Below are positions 34,184 through 43,259 of a DNA stretch of 64,000 nucleotides, in pieces. Every line of letters begins with the position of its first letter. Position 1 is the stretch's first letter. The DNA lies in the NCBI GenBank assembly GCA_964244065.1, contig CAXTHH010000001.1, positions 186,001-250,000 of the forward strand, written 5' to 3'. The notes beneath the pieces were generated by a model, which saw only the letters and a list, made by a program, of their open reading frames with translations, was not told the DNA's origin and made no database searches. The stretch comes from JASLDZ01 sp964244065. GTDB taxonomy: Bacteria; Pseudomonadota; Alphaproteobacteria; Caulobacterales; Caulobacteraceae. The position numbers and the translations under genes were made by a program.

Positions 34184-35446
34184 ATGGCGCACGAACTGGA
34201 GCTCGCGGCCGTGGCCGCCGTGGACGGCCTGGCCGGACCCGCAAAGGCCAGGCCGGGCGCCGGGCCCAAGCACGCCGCCCTCCACGCCGAGTGCCTGAAC
34301 TGCGGCGCCAAGCTGAACGGCCGCTACTGCCAGGACTGCGGCCAAGTGGCGGACGACCACCATCGCTCCATCCTCCACCTCGCCTGGGAGGCGGTGGAGG
34401 GCATGTTCCATCTGGACGGACGGCTGGCGCGCACCGCGCCGCTGCTGTTCTTCCGCCCGGGGACTCTGGCGCGCGACCACTTCGAGGGGCGGCGTCAGCG
34501 CCACGTGCCGCCGTTCCGGCTGTTCCTGGTGACCCTGCTGCTGTTCATGCTGGCCCTGGAGGGGCTGGTGCACGGGGGCGGGCACGGGGCGGGCGGTGAG
34601 CACGCCGCGCCGTCCGCCGCGCCGCGCCTGGGGCAGACCGTCACCGTGCGCGAGCAGGACGGCACGACGCGGACGGCCACCGTGCCCACCGCCGAGCAGA
34701 TCTCTCGCTGGACTGGCGGGCGGGTCGCGCCCGAGGTGATCGCCCGGGCCGCCCGTGACGAGGCCGGCCAGGCGCCGGCCGCCGCGCACCCGCCGGCCGC
34801 GCCCGCTCCCAAAGGCCCTTCCGTGAAGATCGGCGGCGGCCTGATCACCGTCAGCGGAGGCTCGGACCCGAGCCGCTCACCGGCCAGGAGCTCGGCCCGC
34901 CAGGCGGGACGCGAGCTGGGGGCGGCGTTGCGTGGAGAGTCCCCGCCCGTGGCCGTCAAGGGCGTCGGCGAGGCGGTGGACGCCTTCGACGCCTCATCCG
35001 ACAAGCATTCCAAGATCGGCGCCTGGATGATCCAGCGCGTGCGCAAGGCGACCGCCAACAAGGAGTATTTCACGGCTGTGGTGTTCGGCTGGGCGCACCG
35101 CCTGGCCGTGCTGCTGCTGCCGATCACCGCCGGCTTCCTGACACTGCTCTACTGCTACAAGCGACGCTTCTTCGTGTACGACCATCTGGTCGTATCGATG
35201 CACTTTCTGAGTTTCCTGTTCATCATCTGGGGCGTCGCCTACCTCACCCCCCGGTTCGCGCGGGACTGGGTGGTGCTGGCCGCCTTCGTCTGGACGCCGG
35301 TCAACCTGTTCCAGACCCTGCGCGGGGCCTACGGTTCCGGCGTGATCGGGGCGGGGGTGAAGACTCTGGTGCTGTGGTCGGCCACGGTCGTCTCGTTCGT
35401 GGTGCTGATCGTCGGCCTGCTGTTGATCGCGCTCGGGCAGATGTAG
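34184..35446 (+). CDS. DUF3667 family zinc-ribbon membrane protein
   Basis: 420 residues. An N-terminal zinc ribbon CLNCGAKLNGRYCQDCGQ (about 37-54), then RSILHLAWEAVEGMFHLDGR and RPGTLARDHFEGRRQRHVPP, the DUF3667 signature. A membrane helix follows (FRLFLVTLLLFMLALEGL), then a long Ala/Pro/Ser-rich loop (about 145-265) and four more helices (RLAVLLLPITAGFLTLLY; FLSFLFIIWGVAYL; the last ending LLLIALGQM). Function unknown. It is embedded in the leucine-degradation cluster but has no obvious tie to it. Confidence 0.88.
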   Translation: MAHELELAAVAAVDGLAGPAKARPGAGPKHAALHAECLNCGAKLNGRYCQDCGQVADDHHRSILHLAWEAVEGMFHLDGRLARTAPLLFFRPGTLARDHFEGRRQRHVPPFRLFLVTLLLFMLALEGLVHGGGHGAGGEHAAPSAAPRLGQTVTVREQDGTTRTATVPTAEQISRWTGGRVAPEVIARAARDEAGQAPAAAHPPAAPAPKGPSVKIGGGLITVSGGSDPSRSPARSSARQAGRELGAALRGESPPVAVKGVGEAVDAFDASSDKHSKIGAWMIQRVRKATANKEYFTAVVFGWAHRLAVLLLPITAGFLTLLYCYKRRFFVYDHLVVSMHFLSFLFIIWGVAYLTPRFARDWVVLAAFVWTPVNLFQTLRGAYGSGVIGAGVKTLVLWSATVVSFVVLIVGLLLIALGQM

Positions 35447-35457
35447 ACACGGGGCGC

Positions 35458-37380
35458 ATGCTGAAGCGCCTCCTCATCGCCAACCGGGGCGAGATCGCCC
35501 GCCGCGTGATCCGCACCGCCCGCCGCCTGGGTGTAGAGACGGTGGCGGTCTACTCGGACGCCGACGCCAAGGCGCCCCACGTGCGCGAAGCGGACTACGC
35601 CGTGCGGCTCGGCCCGCCACCCGCGCGCGAGAGCTATCTCGACATCGCCAAGGTGATCGCGGCCGCGCAGGAGAGCGGGGCGGACAGCGTGCACCCCGGT
35701 TACGGCTTCCTCAGCGAGAACGCCGACTTCGCCGAGGCGGTGGAGGCGGCGGGGCTGGTGTGGGTCGGCCCGCCGCCCTCCGCGATCCGCAGCATGGGGC
35801 CGAAGGACGAAGCCAAGCGCATCATGGCCGCCGCCGGCGTGCCCGTGACGCCCGGCTGGGCCGGCGAGGACCAGTCGGCGGAGAACCTCGCGACGCGCGC
35901 CGCGGAGGTGGGCTTCCCCGTCCTCATCAAGGCGGTCGCGGGCGGCGGCGGCAAGGGCATGCGCCGGGTGGATGCGCCGGAAGCGTTCGCCGAGGCGCTG
36001 GCCAGCGCCCAGCGCGAGGGGCAGGCCAGCTTCGGTGACCCGCGCGTGCTGATCGAGCGCTACGCCCAGCGCCCGCGTCACATCGAGGTGCAGGTGTTCG
36101 CCGATGCGCGCGGGAACGTCGTCCACCTGTTCGAACGCGACTGCTCGCTGCAGCGCCGCCACCAGAAGGTGATCGAGGAAGCGCCCGCGCCCGGCATGAC
36201 GCCTGAGGTGCGCGAGAGCGTCTGCGCCTCCGCCGTCGCCGCGGCCCGCGCGGTCGGCTACCGCGGCGCGGGCACGGTGGAGTTCATCGCCGACGCCAGC
36301 GAGGGCCTGCGCGCCGACCGCATCTGGTTCATGGAGATGAACACCCGGCTGCAAGTCGAGCATCCGGTGACGGAACTGGTCACCGGCCTCGACCTTGTCG
36401 AATGGCAGCTCCGCGTCGCGTCGGGCGAGCCCCTGCCGCTGAAGCAGGAGGAGATCACGCTGGACGGCTGGGCGATGGAGGCGCGCCTCTACGCCGAGAA
36501 CCCGGCCACCGGCTTCCTGCCGAGCACGGGGCGGCTGGAGGTGTTTGATGTCCGGCGCGCTGCCCGCGATTCCTGGCTGCGGATCGACTCGGGCGTCGAG
36601 CAGGGCGGCGAGGTCACCCCGTACTACGACCCGATGATCGCGAAGATCATCGTGAAGGCGCCCACGCGGGACTTGGCTGCCGAGCGGCTTGCCGACGCCT
36701 GCGCTCGCGTGGAGATCGCGCCCGTGCGGACCAACGCCGCGTTTCTGGCGCGCGCGGCCTCGAACCCGGACTTCATCGCCGGACGGATCGACACCGGCTT
36801 CATCCCCGAGCGGATGGAGGAGCTGACGGCCCCCCCGCGGCTATCCGACGGATGGCTCGCCGATGTGGCCGCCCAGCTCCGGTACAGCTTCGTGCCCGCC
36901 GAACAGCGTCCGCTCGACCACGACGCGCTCACGGGCTTCAGGCTCAACGGCCCGCCGGCATCTGAGATCACGCTCTGGGTCGACGGCGAGAAGCGCACTG
37001 CTTCGTTGCGTCAGGTGGAAGGTCGTCACTTCCGCGGCGGCGAGCGTCTGCCGGTGACGGTGTTCGAGCGCGGTCAGGCGTTCGGCGTCGATCTCGCGCC
37101 GCCGCTTACGACCGCAGGGGGCGCGGCTTCTGACGGTAAGCTCACCTCGCCCATGCCGGGCCGCATAGTTTCGCTCGCCGTGGCGGCGGGCGATCGCGTC
37201 GCCAAGGGTGCGCCGGTGGTCACGCTGGAGGCCATGAAGATGGAGCACGGCCTCACCGCCCCGTTCGACGCCGTGGTCGCCGAGGCCCCGGTCGCCGTCG
37301 GCCAGCAGGTCACCGAGGGGGCGCTGCTGGTGCGGCTGGAGAAGGTGGAGGCTTCCGCTCCGGTCGCGGACGCGGTCTGA
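35458..37380 (+). CDS. mccA: Methylcrotonyl-CoA carboxylase biotin-containing (alpha) subunit
   Basis: Carboxylates its own biotin with ATP and bicarbonate, then hands CO2 to the beta subunit (LiuD). 640 residues from ATG 35458. Biotin carboxylase N-domain (LKRLLIANRGEIARRVIRTA), ATP-grasp core (GGGGKGMRRV; ENPATGFLPSTG), a BT linker domain, and C-terminal biotinyl domain LTSPMPGRIVSLAVAAGD with EAMKMEHG (biotinylated K594). Length and order match MCC alpha. 11 bp after the DUF3667 gene. Confidence 0.95.
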   Translation: MLKRLLIANRGEIARRVIRTARRLGVETVAVYSDADAKAPHVREADYAVRLGPPPARESYLDIAKVIAAAQESGADSVHPGYGFLSENADFAEAVEAAGLVWVGPPPSAIRSMGPKDEAKRIMAAAGVPVTPGWAGEDQSAENLATRAAEVGFPVLIKAVAGGGGKGMRRVDAPEAFAEALASAQREGQASFGDPRVLIERYAQRPRHIEVQVFADARGNVVHLFERDCSLQRRHQKVIEEAPAPGMTPEVRESVCASAVAAARAVGYRGAGTVEFIADASEGLRADRIWFMEMNTRLQVEHPVTELVTGLDLVEWQLRVASGEPLPLKQEEITLDGWAMEARLYAENPATGFLPSTGRLEVFDVRRAARDSWLRIDSGVEQGGEVTPYYDPMIAKIIVKAPTRDLAAERLADACARVEIAPVRTNAAFLARAASNPDFIAGRIDTGFIPERMEELTAPPRLSDGWLADVAAQLRYSFVPAEQRPLDHDALTGFRLNGPPASEITLWVDGEKRTASLRQVEGRHFRGGERLPVTVFERGQAFGVDLAPPLTTAGGAASDGKLTSPMPGRIVSLAVAAGDRVAKGAPVVTLEAMKMEHGLTAPFDAVVAEAPVAVGQQVTEGALLVRLEKVEASAPVADAV

Positions 37381-37387
37381 TGCGCCC

Positions 37388-38791
37388 ATGCCGCTGACCC
37401 GCCTGCTCGCCCTCGCCGCCACGGCGCCGCTGCTGCTCGCGCAGGCGTCGCCCACCTACCTCGGCTCCAAGGATTGGGCGGACATCCCGACCATCGGCGG
37501 CGGCGTCGCGGCGCAGCTCGCCTGCGCGGGCGTGTTCGTGAGCGGGCGGCCCGCCGCCGACGTCGAGCGGGACGACGTGCACGCCATGAACCCGCTGCTC
37601 GGCCAGGCGAAGGTCACGGTGGACATGGAGCGGAAGGCCGTCACCGCCGTCGCCCTGCCCAAGACGCCGCCGCGCACCTCCTACTGGCGCCCCGGTGTCG
37701 GCTGCACCCTCGCGCCGGCCGCCGGGCCGGGGTCGGCGCAGCCTGCGCTCGCCGGCGTGCCGGAGCGCGCCTACGGCCGCCGCGCGGGCGCCTTCCCCCG
37801 GGGAGACACCGCCCTGGCCCCCGCCGCCGGCCGCGAGCGGCTCGACGCCGCCGTACGCGCCGTGTTCGACGAGCTCAACGCCAAGGGCCCGGACACCCGC
37901 GCCGTGCTGGTGGTGCAGGACGGCAGGCTCGTGGCCGAGCGCTACGCCCCCGGCTTCGACGCCCGCACGCGCCTCCTGGGCTGGTCCATGAGCAAGACGG
38001 TGACGGGCGCGCTGATCGGGGCCCTGGTGGCCGACGGCAGGCTGAAGCTCGACGCTCCCGCGCCCGTGCCCGCCTGGCGCAGCGCCTCGGACGGACGCGA
38101 GAGGATCACCCTGCGCCAGCTGTTGCAGTTCACCGACGGGCTCGCGTTCACCGACGACGTCGTGCCCGGCGACGAGTCCACCATGCTGTTCGGCCGGGCG
38201 GACATGGCCACCTACACCGCCGAGCGGCCGATGGCTCACCCGCCCGGCGAGGTGTGGAACTACTCGACCGGCTCCACGGTGCTGCTCGCGAAGATCGCCA
38301 AGGACGCGATCGGCGACGAGGCCGCCACGCAGCGCTACCTGCGCAGGCGCGTGTTCGATCCCGCGGGCATGGACAGCGCCGTGCTGGAGAACGACGCCAC
38401 CGGCACGCCCGTGGGCGGCTCCTACGTCTACGCCACCGCGCGGGACTGGGCGCGCTTCGGCCTGATGTGGCTGAATGACGGCTTGGGCGCAGGCGGCAAG
38501 CGCGCGTTGCCCGCATCGTGGATCAAGTTCAGCACGACGCCCAACGGGCGCGCGTCGCAGAACCGCTACGGCGCGCAGATCTGGCTCAACGCCGGCGAGG
38601 ACGCCGACCCGGCCAAGCGGCAATGGCCGCACCTGCCTCGCGACGCCTACGCCATGCTGGGCCACAACCAGCAGCTGGTGATGGTGATCCCCTCGCGCCG
38701 CGCGGTGATCGTGCGCCTGGGCTGGACTCCGGACGGCAAGCGCTTCGACGCCGACGGTTACTTCGCGCGCATCCTGGACGCGCTGCCCTAG
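37388..38791 (+). CDS. Serine hydrolase, beta-lactamase class C fold
   Basis: 467 residues with a signal peptide (PLTRLLALAATAPLLLAQA). Nucleophile motif S200-M-S-K203 in LGWSMSKTVTG; the tyrosine motif is WNYSTGST; the C-terminal HNQQLVMVIPSRRAVIVRLGW holds the third element (H-N/K-T-G equivalent GHNQQ). A family of periplasmic esterases, peptidases and beta-lactamase-like proteins; substrate unknown. A second, distantly similar hydrolase lies at 46685. 7 bp after mccA, so probably co-transcribed. Confidence 0.9.
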   Translation: MPLTRLLALAATAPLLLAQASPTYLGSKDWADIPTIGGGVAAQLACAGVFVSGRPAADVERDDVHAMNPLLGQAKVTVDMERKAVTAVALPKTPPRTSYWRPGVGCTLAPAAGPGSAQPALAGVPERAYGRRAGAFPRGDTALAPAAGRERLDAAVRAVFDELNAKGPDTRAVLVVQDGRLVAERYAPGFDARTRLLGWSMSKTVTGALIGALVADGRLKLDAPAPVPAWRSASDGRERITLRQLLQFTDGLAFTDDVVPGDESTMLFGRADMATYTAERPMAHPPGEVWNYSTGSTVLLAKIAKDAIGDEAATQRYLRRRVFDPAGMDSAVLENDATGTPVGGSYVYATARDWARFGLMWLNDGLGAGGKRALPASWIKFSTTPNGRASQNRYGAQIWLNAGEDADPAKRQWPHLPRDAYAMLGHNQQLVMVIPSRRAVIVRLGWTPDGKRFDADGYFARILDALP

Positions 38792-38841
38792 CGCACACGC
38801 CGCACTTCCCGACTCTCGCCGACCGGCCTACCTGCGGCCGC

Positions 38842-39255
38842 ATGGCGCTGCACATCATCAAGCTGGTGGTCGGGATCGACACGCTGGACGAGCTGGCCGC
38901 CTGGCGGCGCGCCCGCCAGCACGCGGAGCGCGACTGGCGCGTGCACACCCGCGTCACGCCCAAGCGGGCGGCGGAGGTGGAGGACGGCGGCTCCATCTAC
39001 CGGGTGATCAAGGGCGTGATCGTCGCCCGCCAAGCGATCCTGCGCATCGAGACGCACGGGGAGGGCAGGGCGGCGCGCTGCCAGATGGTGGTGTCGCCCG
39101 AGCTGGTGCGCGTGGCGCCCACCCCGCGGCGGCCGTTCCAGGGGTGGCGCTACCTGAAGCCGGAAGACGCCCCGCCCGATCTCGCGGCCGGCGACGAGAC
39201 CGCCGCCATGCCCCCCGCGCTCGCCGCCAAGCTGCGCGAGCTGGGCGCCTGGTGA
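38842..39255 (+). CDS. DUF1489 family protein
   Basis: 137 residues from ATG 38842: LHIIKLVVGIDTLDELAAW, then HTRVTPKRAAEVEDGGSIYRV and IKGVIVARQAILRI, all DUF1489 hallmarks, then VRVAPTPRRPFQGWRYL. A conserved small cytoplasmic protein across alphaproteobacteria with no known activity. Its stop is adjacent to the convergent hisN stop (one base apart). Confidence 0.93.
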   Translation: MALHIIKLVVGIDTLDELAAWRRARQHAERDWRVHTRVTPKRAAEVEDGGSIYRVIKGVIVARQAILRIETHGEGRAARCQMVVSPELVRVAPTPRRPFQGWRYLKPEDAPPDLAAGDETAAMPPALAAKLRELGAW

Positions 39256-39256
39256 G

Positions 39257-40093
39257 CTAGGCGGCCGACCGGCGGAGCGCGACCAGCGCCTCGTCCAGCG
39301 CTTCGCGCCCGCCCGCCGCGACGACCTGGCCCCGCGCGTTCAGCCCCGTGTCGGCCAACCGCTCGCCGCGCCAGTCTGTGACCAGTCCGCCCGCGCCCTC
39401 GATCACGGGGATGCAGGGCTCGATGTCCCAGCGCTTGAGCCCGGTCTCGATCACGAGATCGATCCCGCCCAGCGCCGCCAGGGCGAACAGGTAGCCGTCG
39501 CCGCCCAGGCGCACGAGGCGCGCGGCGGCGCGCACCTGGTTCCAGGCCCCGAGCTCGGCCCCGTCGAAGTAGGCGTGCGGGTCGGTGGCGGCGACGGTCG
39601 CCTCGGTCAGCGGCCGCGGGCGGGCCCGGATCGGCCGCTCGCCGCCGCGGGACAGGAGCCTGCTGCCGCCCGCATGGCCGACGAACAGTTCGCCGATGTA
39701 GGGCTGGCCGATCGAGCCCAGCACGGGGCGGCCGCGGTGGTTCAGTCCGATCAGGGTCACCCAGAGGGGCAGGCCGGCGACGAAGGCGCGGGTGCCGTCC
39801 ACGGGGTCGAGCACCCAGGTCCACTCGGCGTCGGGCCGGTCCTCGCCCTCCTCCTCGCCGATCACGCCGTGGTCGGGGTGGTGCTCGGCGATGAGCTGGC
39901 GGATGGCCCGCTCCGCACCGCGGTCGGCGTCGGTGACGGGGTCGTAGCCGCCGCCCTGTAGATTGGCCGCCCCCTTGTCCTCCACCGCCCCGCCCGCACG
40001 GAAGCGGGGCAGGGTCTCGGCCATGGCCGCTTGGTGGAGCGCGATCAGGAACGGCTCGAACGCGGCGATGTCGTCGAGGGAAGGGGCGGGCAT
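39257..40093 (-). CDS. hisN: Histidinol-phosphatase HisN (inositol monophosphatase family)
   Basis: Removes phosphate from histidinol phosphate in histidine synthesis. 278 residues. Metal-binding motifs GEEEGEDRP (Glu), WVLDPVDGTRAFVAGLP (DPxDGT) and LKRWDIEPCIPVIEGAGG (W-D). The segment PLWVTLIGLNHRGRPVLGSI with YIGELFVG fits the HisN branch rather than SuhB or CysQ. No other his genes are nearby. A family-C palindrome lies just upstream of its start. Confidence 0.88.
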   Translation of the reverse strand: MPAPSLDDIAAFEPFLIALHQAAMAETLPRFRAGGAVEDKGAANLQGGGYDPVTDADRGAERAIRQLIAEHHPDHGVIGEEEGEDRPDAEWTWVLDPVDGTRAFVAGLPLWVTLIGLNHRGRPVLGSIGQPYIGELFVGHAGGSRLLSRGGERPIRARPRPLTEATVAATDPHAYFDGAELGAWNQVRAAARLVRLGGDGYLFALAALGGIDLVIETGLKRWDIEPCIPVIEGAGGLVTDWRGERLADTGLNARGQVVAAGGREALDEALVALRRSAA

Positions 40094-40120
40094 GAGCGAT
40101 GTCCTAGCGGCCCATCTCTC

Positions 40121-40226
40121 TCCCGTCGCCCTCGGGCTTGACCCTAGGGCCGAGCCGTCCGCCCGCGATCGAGCCGCCGTAGCGAACGACCGGCGCCCGG
40201 TCCTGGGGTCGAGCCCGAGAACGACT
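40121..40226. repeat. Family-C extragenic palindrome
   Basis: CCCGTCGCCCTCGGGCTTGA...GGGCCGAGCCGTCCGCCC and CGACCGGCGCCCGGTCCTGG...CGAGCCCGAGAACGA arms, nearly identical in its core words to 14521-14630. It lies between hisN and the 3' end of the HTH regulator gene. Confidence 0.85.
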
Positions 40227-40241
40227 AGAGGTGGCGCCCCT

Positions 40242-40622
40242 CTAGAGCGGCAGCTCGGTCCCGTGCAGCGACTTGGCGAGGTCCAGCAGGCGGCGGCGGG
40301 GGCGTTCGCCCAGCTGGTAGTAGGCCCGGATCAGGTCCAGCGTCTCCTTGCGGGCCAGCACCTCGCCGCCCTTCTCCTCGCCCACGGGCTCGGAGCGCGT
40401 GTCGTCGGACAGGCCGTCGTAGAAGTAGGTCACGGGGGACTGCAGCGCGGTGGCCAGCTGCCACAGGCGGGAGGCCGAGATGCGGTTCGCGCCGCACTCG
40501 TATTTCTGGATCTGCTGGAAACGGATGCCGACGCTGTCGGCCAGCTGCTGCTGGGTCAGGCCGAGGAGACGCCGGCGGCGGCGCAGGCGCTTGCCCAGGT
40601 GCAGGTCGATGTCGGTGGCCAT
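40242..40622 (-). CDS. Cro/CI-type helix-turn-helix regulator (PraR-like)
   Basis: 126 residues from ATG 40622. HTH_3 domain: HLGKRLRRRRRLLGLTQQQL, then ADSVGIRFQQIQKYECGANR and ISASRLWQLATAL; the GIRFQQIQKYECGANRIS core is highly typical of alphaproteobacterial PraR-type regulators. C-terminal acidic part followed by a short helix (KETLDLIRAYYQLGERPRRRLLDLAKSL). The likely ancestral role is a global or developmental repressor; targets unknown. Confidence 0.9.
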   Translation of the reverse strand: MATDIDLHLGKRLRRRRRLLGLTQQQLADSVGIRFQQIQKYECGANRISASRLWQLATALQSPVTYFYDGLSDDTRSEPVGEEKGGEVLARKETLDLIRAYYQLGERPRRRLLDLAKSLHGTELPL

Positions 40623-40703
40623 GGCGGCGGACTCCGGGCGAGGGACGGCGTCCCAGGTCGGGACGGATGCACCCTCCAGGAGCAAGCGCCGCGCCGCCGC
40701 TCG

Positions 40704-40732
40704 CCTCCCCCGTGCGCGAGGCGCGGGGGAGG
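40704..40732 (-). terminator. Strong hairpin downstream of the Ser/Thr/Gly-rich gene
   Basis: Perfect 9-bp stem CCTCCCCCG / CGGGGGAGG with an 11-nt loop, 18 bp past the stop of the gene ending at 40750. No U-tract follows on the minus strand, so this is a stabilising or weak-terminator hairpin rather than a classical terminator. Confidence 0.45.
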
Positions 40733-40749
40733 GGCGGCGTCCGGAACGC

Positions 40750-41310
40750 CTAGCGCGCGCCGGGGCCGGTGTTGTTCGTCGTCGAGGTGTTGGCCGAACC
40801 GGGCGTCGCGTTGACGGTGCCGGTGGTCGAGCTGTTCGTGCCCGTCGTGCGGTTGCTGCGCGTGACCGTGCGCGAGCCGCTGGCGCCCATCCCCGCCGTC
40901 CCCGACATGCCGGTCGAGGTGGAGCCGGCCGTCGAGGCGCCCGGCATCGTGCCGGTCGTGGAGCCCGTCGTGGAGCCCGGCTGGTTCAGCTGGGAGCCCG
41001 TCGTGCCGGCCGAGCCCGTGCCAGCGCCATAGGTGGAGCCTGTCGTGGCGCCCGTGGTCAGGCCCGTGCCGGGCTGGCTGGTCATGGCGCCGGTCGTGCC
41101 CGCGCCCGTGCTCCCGGACATCGAGCCCGTCGCGCCGGCCCGGCCCGCGCCGGACATGGAACCGGCGGTTCCGGCCGCGCCCGTGCCGGCGCCCGCGCTA
41201 CCCGCGGTCCCGGCCGAGCCCGTGGCGCCGGCGGAGCCCGTGGCCTGGGCGGAGGCGACTCCGGCCGAGGCCAGAAGGGCGGCGGCCGTGAGGGTGGCGA
41301 TCTTACGCAT
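40750..41310 (-). CDS. Secreted low-complexity Gly/Ser/Thr/Ala-rich protein
   Basis: 186 residues from ATG 41310, with a good upstream RBS (GGGAG, 5 bp spacing). Signal peptide RKIATLTAAALLASAGVASA, then a mature chain built almost wholly of G, S, T and A (ATGSAGATGSAGTAGSAGAG; GSTTGSTTGTMPG), with a few Met, Pro and Arg only near the end (SRTVTRSNRTTGTNSSTTG). No Cys. No enzymatic domain. Likely intrinsically disordered surface or periplasmic material. Stand-alone; the composition makes homology calls unreliable. Confidence 0.75.
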   Translation of the reverse strand: MRKIATLTAAALLASAGVASAQATGSAGATGSAGTAGSAGAGTGAAGTAGSMSGAGRAGATGSMSGSTGAGTTGAMTSQPGTGLTTGATTGSTYGAGTGSAGTTGSQLNQPGSTTGSTTGTMPGASTAGSTSTGMSGTAGMGASGSRTVTRSNRTTGTNSSTTGTVNATPGSANTSTTNNTGPGAR

Positions 41311-41423
41311 GGTGAACTCCCGTTCGTTCAGGATGGAGGGGGGCCGTCCTCGTTGGGGCGGCTCCTGGACACGGGGGAAACTCACGGAGGCGGCTAAGGG
41401 TTCTTCGACGCCCCTAGAAGCTC

Positions 41424-43259
41424 CTAATCCTCCTTCACGCGACGCTTGCGGAACGAGGGATTGAGCACCTGCTTGCGCAGCCGGATCGACTTGGGCGTCA
41501 CCTCCACCAGCTCGTCCTCCTCGATGTAGGCGATGGCCTGTTCGAGGGTCATGCGGCGCGGCGGCGTCAGGCGGATGGCCTCGTCCTTGCCCGAGGCGCG
41601 CACGTTGGTGAGCTGCTTGGCCTTCATCGGGTTGACGTCCAGGTCGTCGGCCCGGGCGTTCTCGCCGATGATCATGCCCTGGTAGGTCTTCTCCCCGGCG
41701 CCCACGAACATGGTCCCGCGCTCCTCCAGGTTCCACAGGGCGTAGGCCGCGGTCTCCCCGTCCGAGTTGGAGACCAGGACGCCCTTGCGGCCGCCCTCGA
41801 TCGCGCCCTTGTACGGCTCGTAGTGGCTGAACACGCGGTTCAGCACGCCCGAGCCGCGGGTGTCGGTCAGGAACTCGCCCTGGTAGCCGATCAGGCTGCG
41901 CGAGGGCGCCTGCAGCGAGATGCGCGTCTTGCCCGCGCCCGAGGGCCCCATGTCCTTCAGCTCGGCCTTCCGCGCGCTCAGCTTCTCGATGACGATCCCG
42001 CTGAACTCGTCGTCCACGTCGATCATCACGTCCTCGACGGGTTCCAGCCGCTCGCCGGTCTCCTCGTCCTTCTGGAACACCACGCGCGGGCGGCTGATCG
42101 AGACTTCGAAGCCCTCCCGGCGCATGCCCTCGATGAGCACGCCCAGCTGCAGCTCGCCGCGGCCGGCCACCTCGTAGGCGTCCTTCTCGCTGGTCTCCGT
42201 CACGCGGATGGCGACATTCGACTCCGCCTCCTTCTTCAGGCGGGCGGCGATCACGCGGCTCTGCACCTTGTCGCCCTCCTTGCCGGCCAGGGGGGAGTCG
42301 TTGACCGAGACGGTCATGGAGATGGTGGGCGGGTCGATGGGCTGGGCGGGCAGGGCGGCGGTCACCTCCATGGCGCACAGGGTGTCGGCCACGGTGGCCT
42401 TGGAGAGGCCGGCGATGGCCACGATGTCGCCCGCCTCGGTACCCTCGTCGACGGGCTGGCGCTTCAGACCGCGGAAGGCGAGCACCTTGGTGATCCGCCC
42501 GCGTTCGATCTCCTTGCCGTGACGATCCAGGGCGTGGATGGCCATGCCCGGCGTGGCGCGGCCCGCCTCGATGCGGCCGGTGAGCAGGCGGCCGAGGAAG
42601 GGGTCGCTCTCGATCAGCACGCTCAGCATCTGGAACGGCTCGTCGGCGCGGGCCACGGCCTTGGGCTCGGGCACGTGGCGCACGATCAGGTCGAACAGGG
42701 GGGCGAGCGTGTCGTTGGGCTTGGCCATGTCCAGCGTCGCCCAGCCGTTCTTGCCGCTGGCGTAGATGTGCGGGAAGTCGAGCTGCTCGTCGGTGGCGCC
42801 CAGGATCGCGAACAGGTCGAAGGCGGCGTTCAGCACGCGCTCGGGGTCGGCGTGCGGGCGGTCCACCTTGTTGAGGCACAGGATGGGGCGCAGGCCCATC
42901 TTCAGCGCCTTGCCCAGCACGAACTTGGTCTGGGGCATCACGCCTTCCTCGGCGTCCACCAGGATCACGCAGCCGTCCACCATGCCGAGGATGCGCTCCA
43001 CCTCGCCGCCGAAGTCGGCGTGGCCGGGGGTGTCGATGATGTTGATGCGCGTGTCGCCCGCCTCGCCGTGCCACAGCACGCTGGTGCACTTGGCCAGGAT
43101 GGTGATGCCGCGCTCGCGCTCCTGGTCGTTCGAGTCCATGGCGCGCTCCACGTGCGCCTCGTTGGCGCGGAACACGCCGGACTGGGCCAGGAGCTGGTCC
43201 ACTAGCGTGGTCTTGCCGTGGTCCACGTGGGCGATGATGGCGATGTTGCGCAGCGACAT
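41424..43259 (-). CDS. typA: Ribosome-associated GTPase TypA/BipA
   Basis: EF-G-like GTPase that binds 70S/50S ribosomes and supports assembly and translation under stress or low temperature. 611 residues from ATG 43259, the normal length. G1 AHVDHGKT (10-17), G2 region with RGITILAK, G3 DTPGHADFGG, G4 LNKVDRP; the C-terminal domain includes LFSHYEPYKG-like FSHYEPYKGAIEGGRKGVLV and ends KVLNPSFRKRRVKED-like (LRKQVLNPSFRKRR). The longer frame from 43487 adds unconserved sequence and is rejected. Confidence 0.97.
   Translation of the reverse strand: MSLRNIAIIAHVDHGKTTLVDQLLAQSGVFRANEAHVERAMDSNDQERERGITILAKCTSVLWHGEAGDTRINIIDTPGHADFGGEVERILGMVDGCVILVDAEEGVMPQTKFVLGKALKMGLRPILCLNKVDRPHADPERVLNAAFDLFAILGATDEQLDFPHIYASGKNGWATLDMAKPNDTLAPLFDLIVRHVPEPKAVARADEPFQMLSVLIESDPFLGRLLTGRIEAGRATPGMAIHALDRHGKEIERGRITKVLAFRGLKRQPVDEGTEAGDIVAIAGLSKATVADTLCAMEVTAALPAQPIDPPTISMTVSVNDSPLAGKEGDKVQSRVIAARLKKEAESNVAIRVTETSEKDAYEVAGRGELQLGVLIEGMRREGFEVSISRPRVVFQKDEETGERLEPVEDVMIDVDDEFSGIVIEKLSARKAELKDMGPSGAGKTRISLQAPSRSLIGYQGEFLTDTRGSGVLNRVFSHYEPYKGAIEGGRKGVLVSNSDGETAAYALWNLEERGTMFVGAGEKTYQGMIIGENARADDLDVNPMKAKQLTNVRASGKDEAIRLTPPRRMTLEQAIAYIEEDELVEVTPKSIRLRKQVLNPSFRKRRVKED

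Noticed and set aside
35329..36363. Antisense frames inside mccA and typA (35329-36363, 41823-43205)
   Set aside because: They lie on the reverse of conserved, motif-complete genes and carry His/Gly/Arg-rich shadow sequence only.
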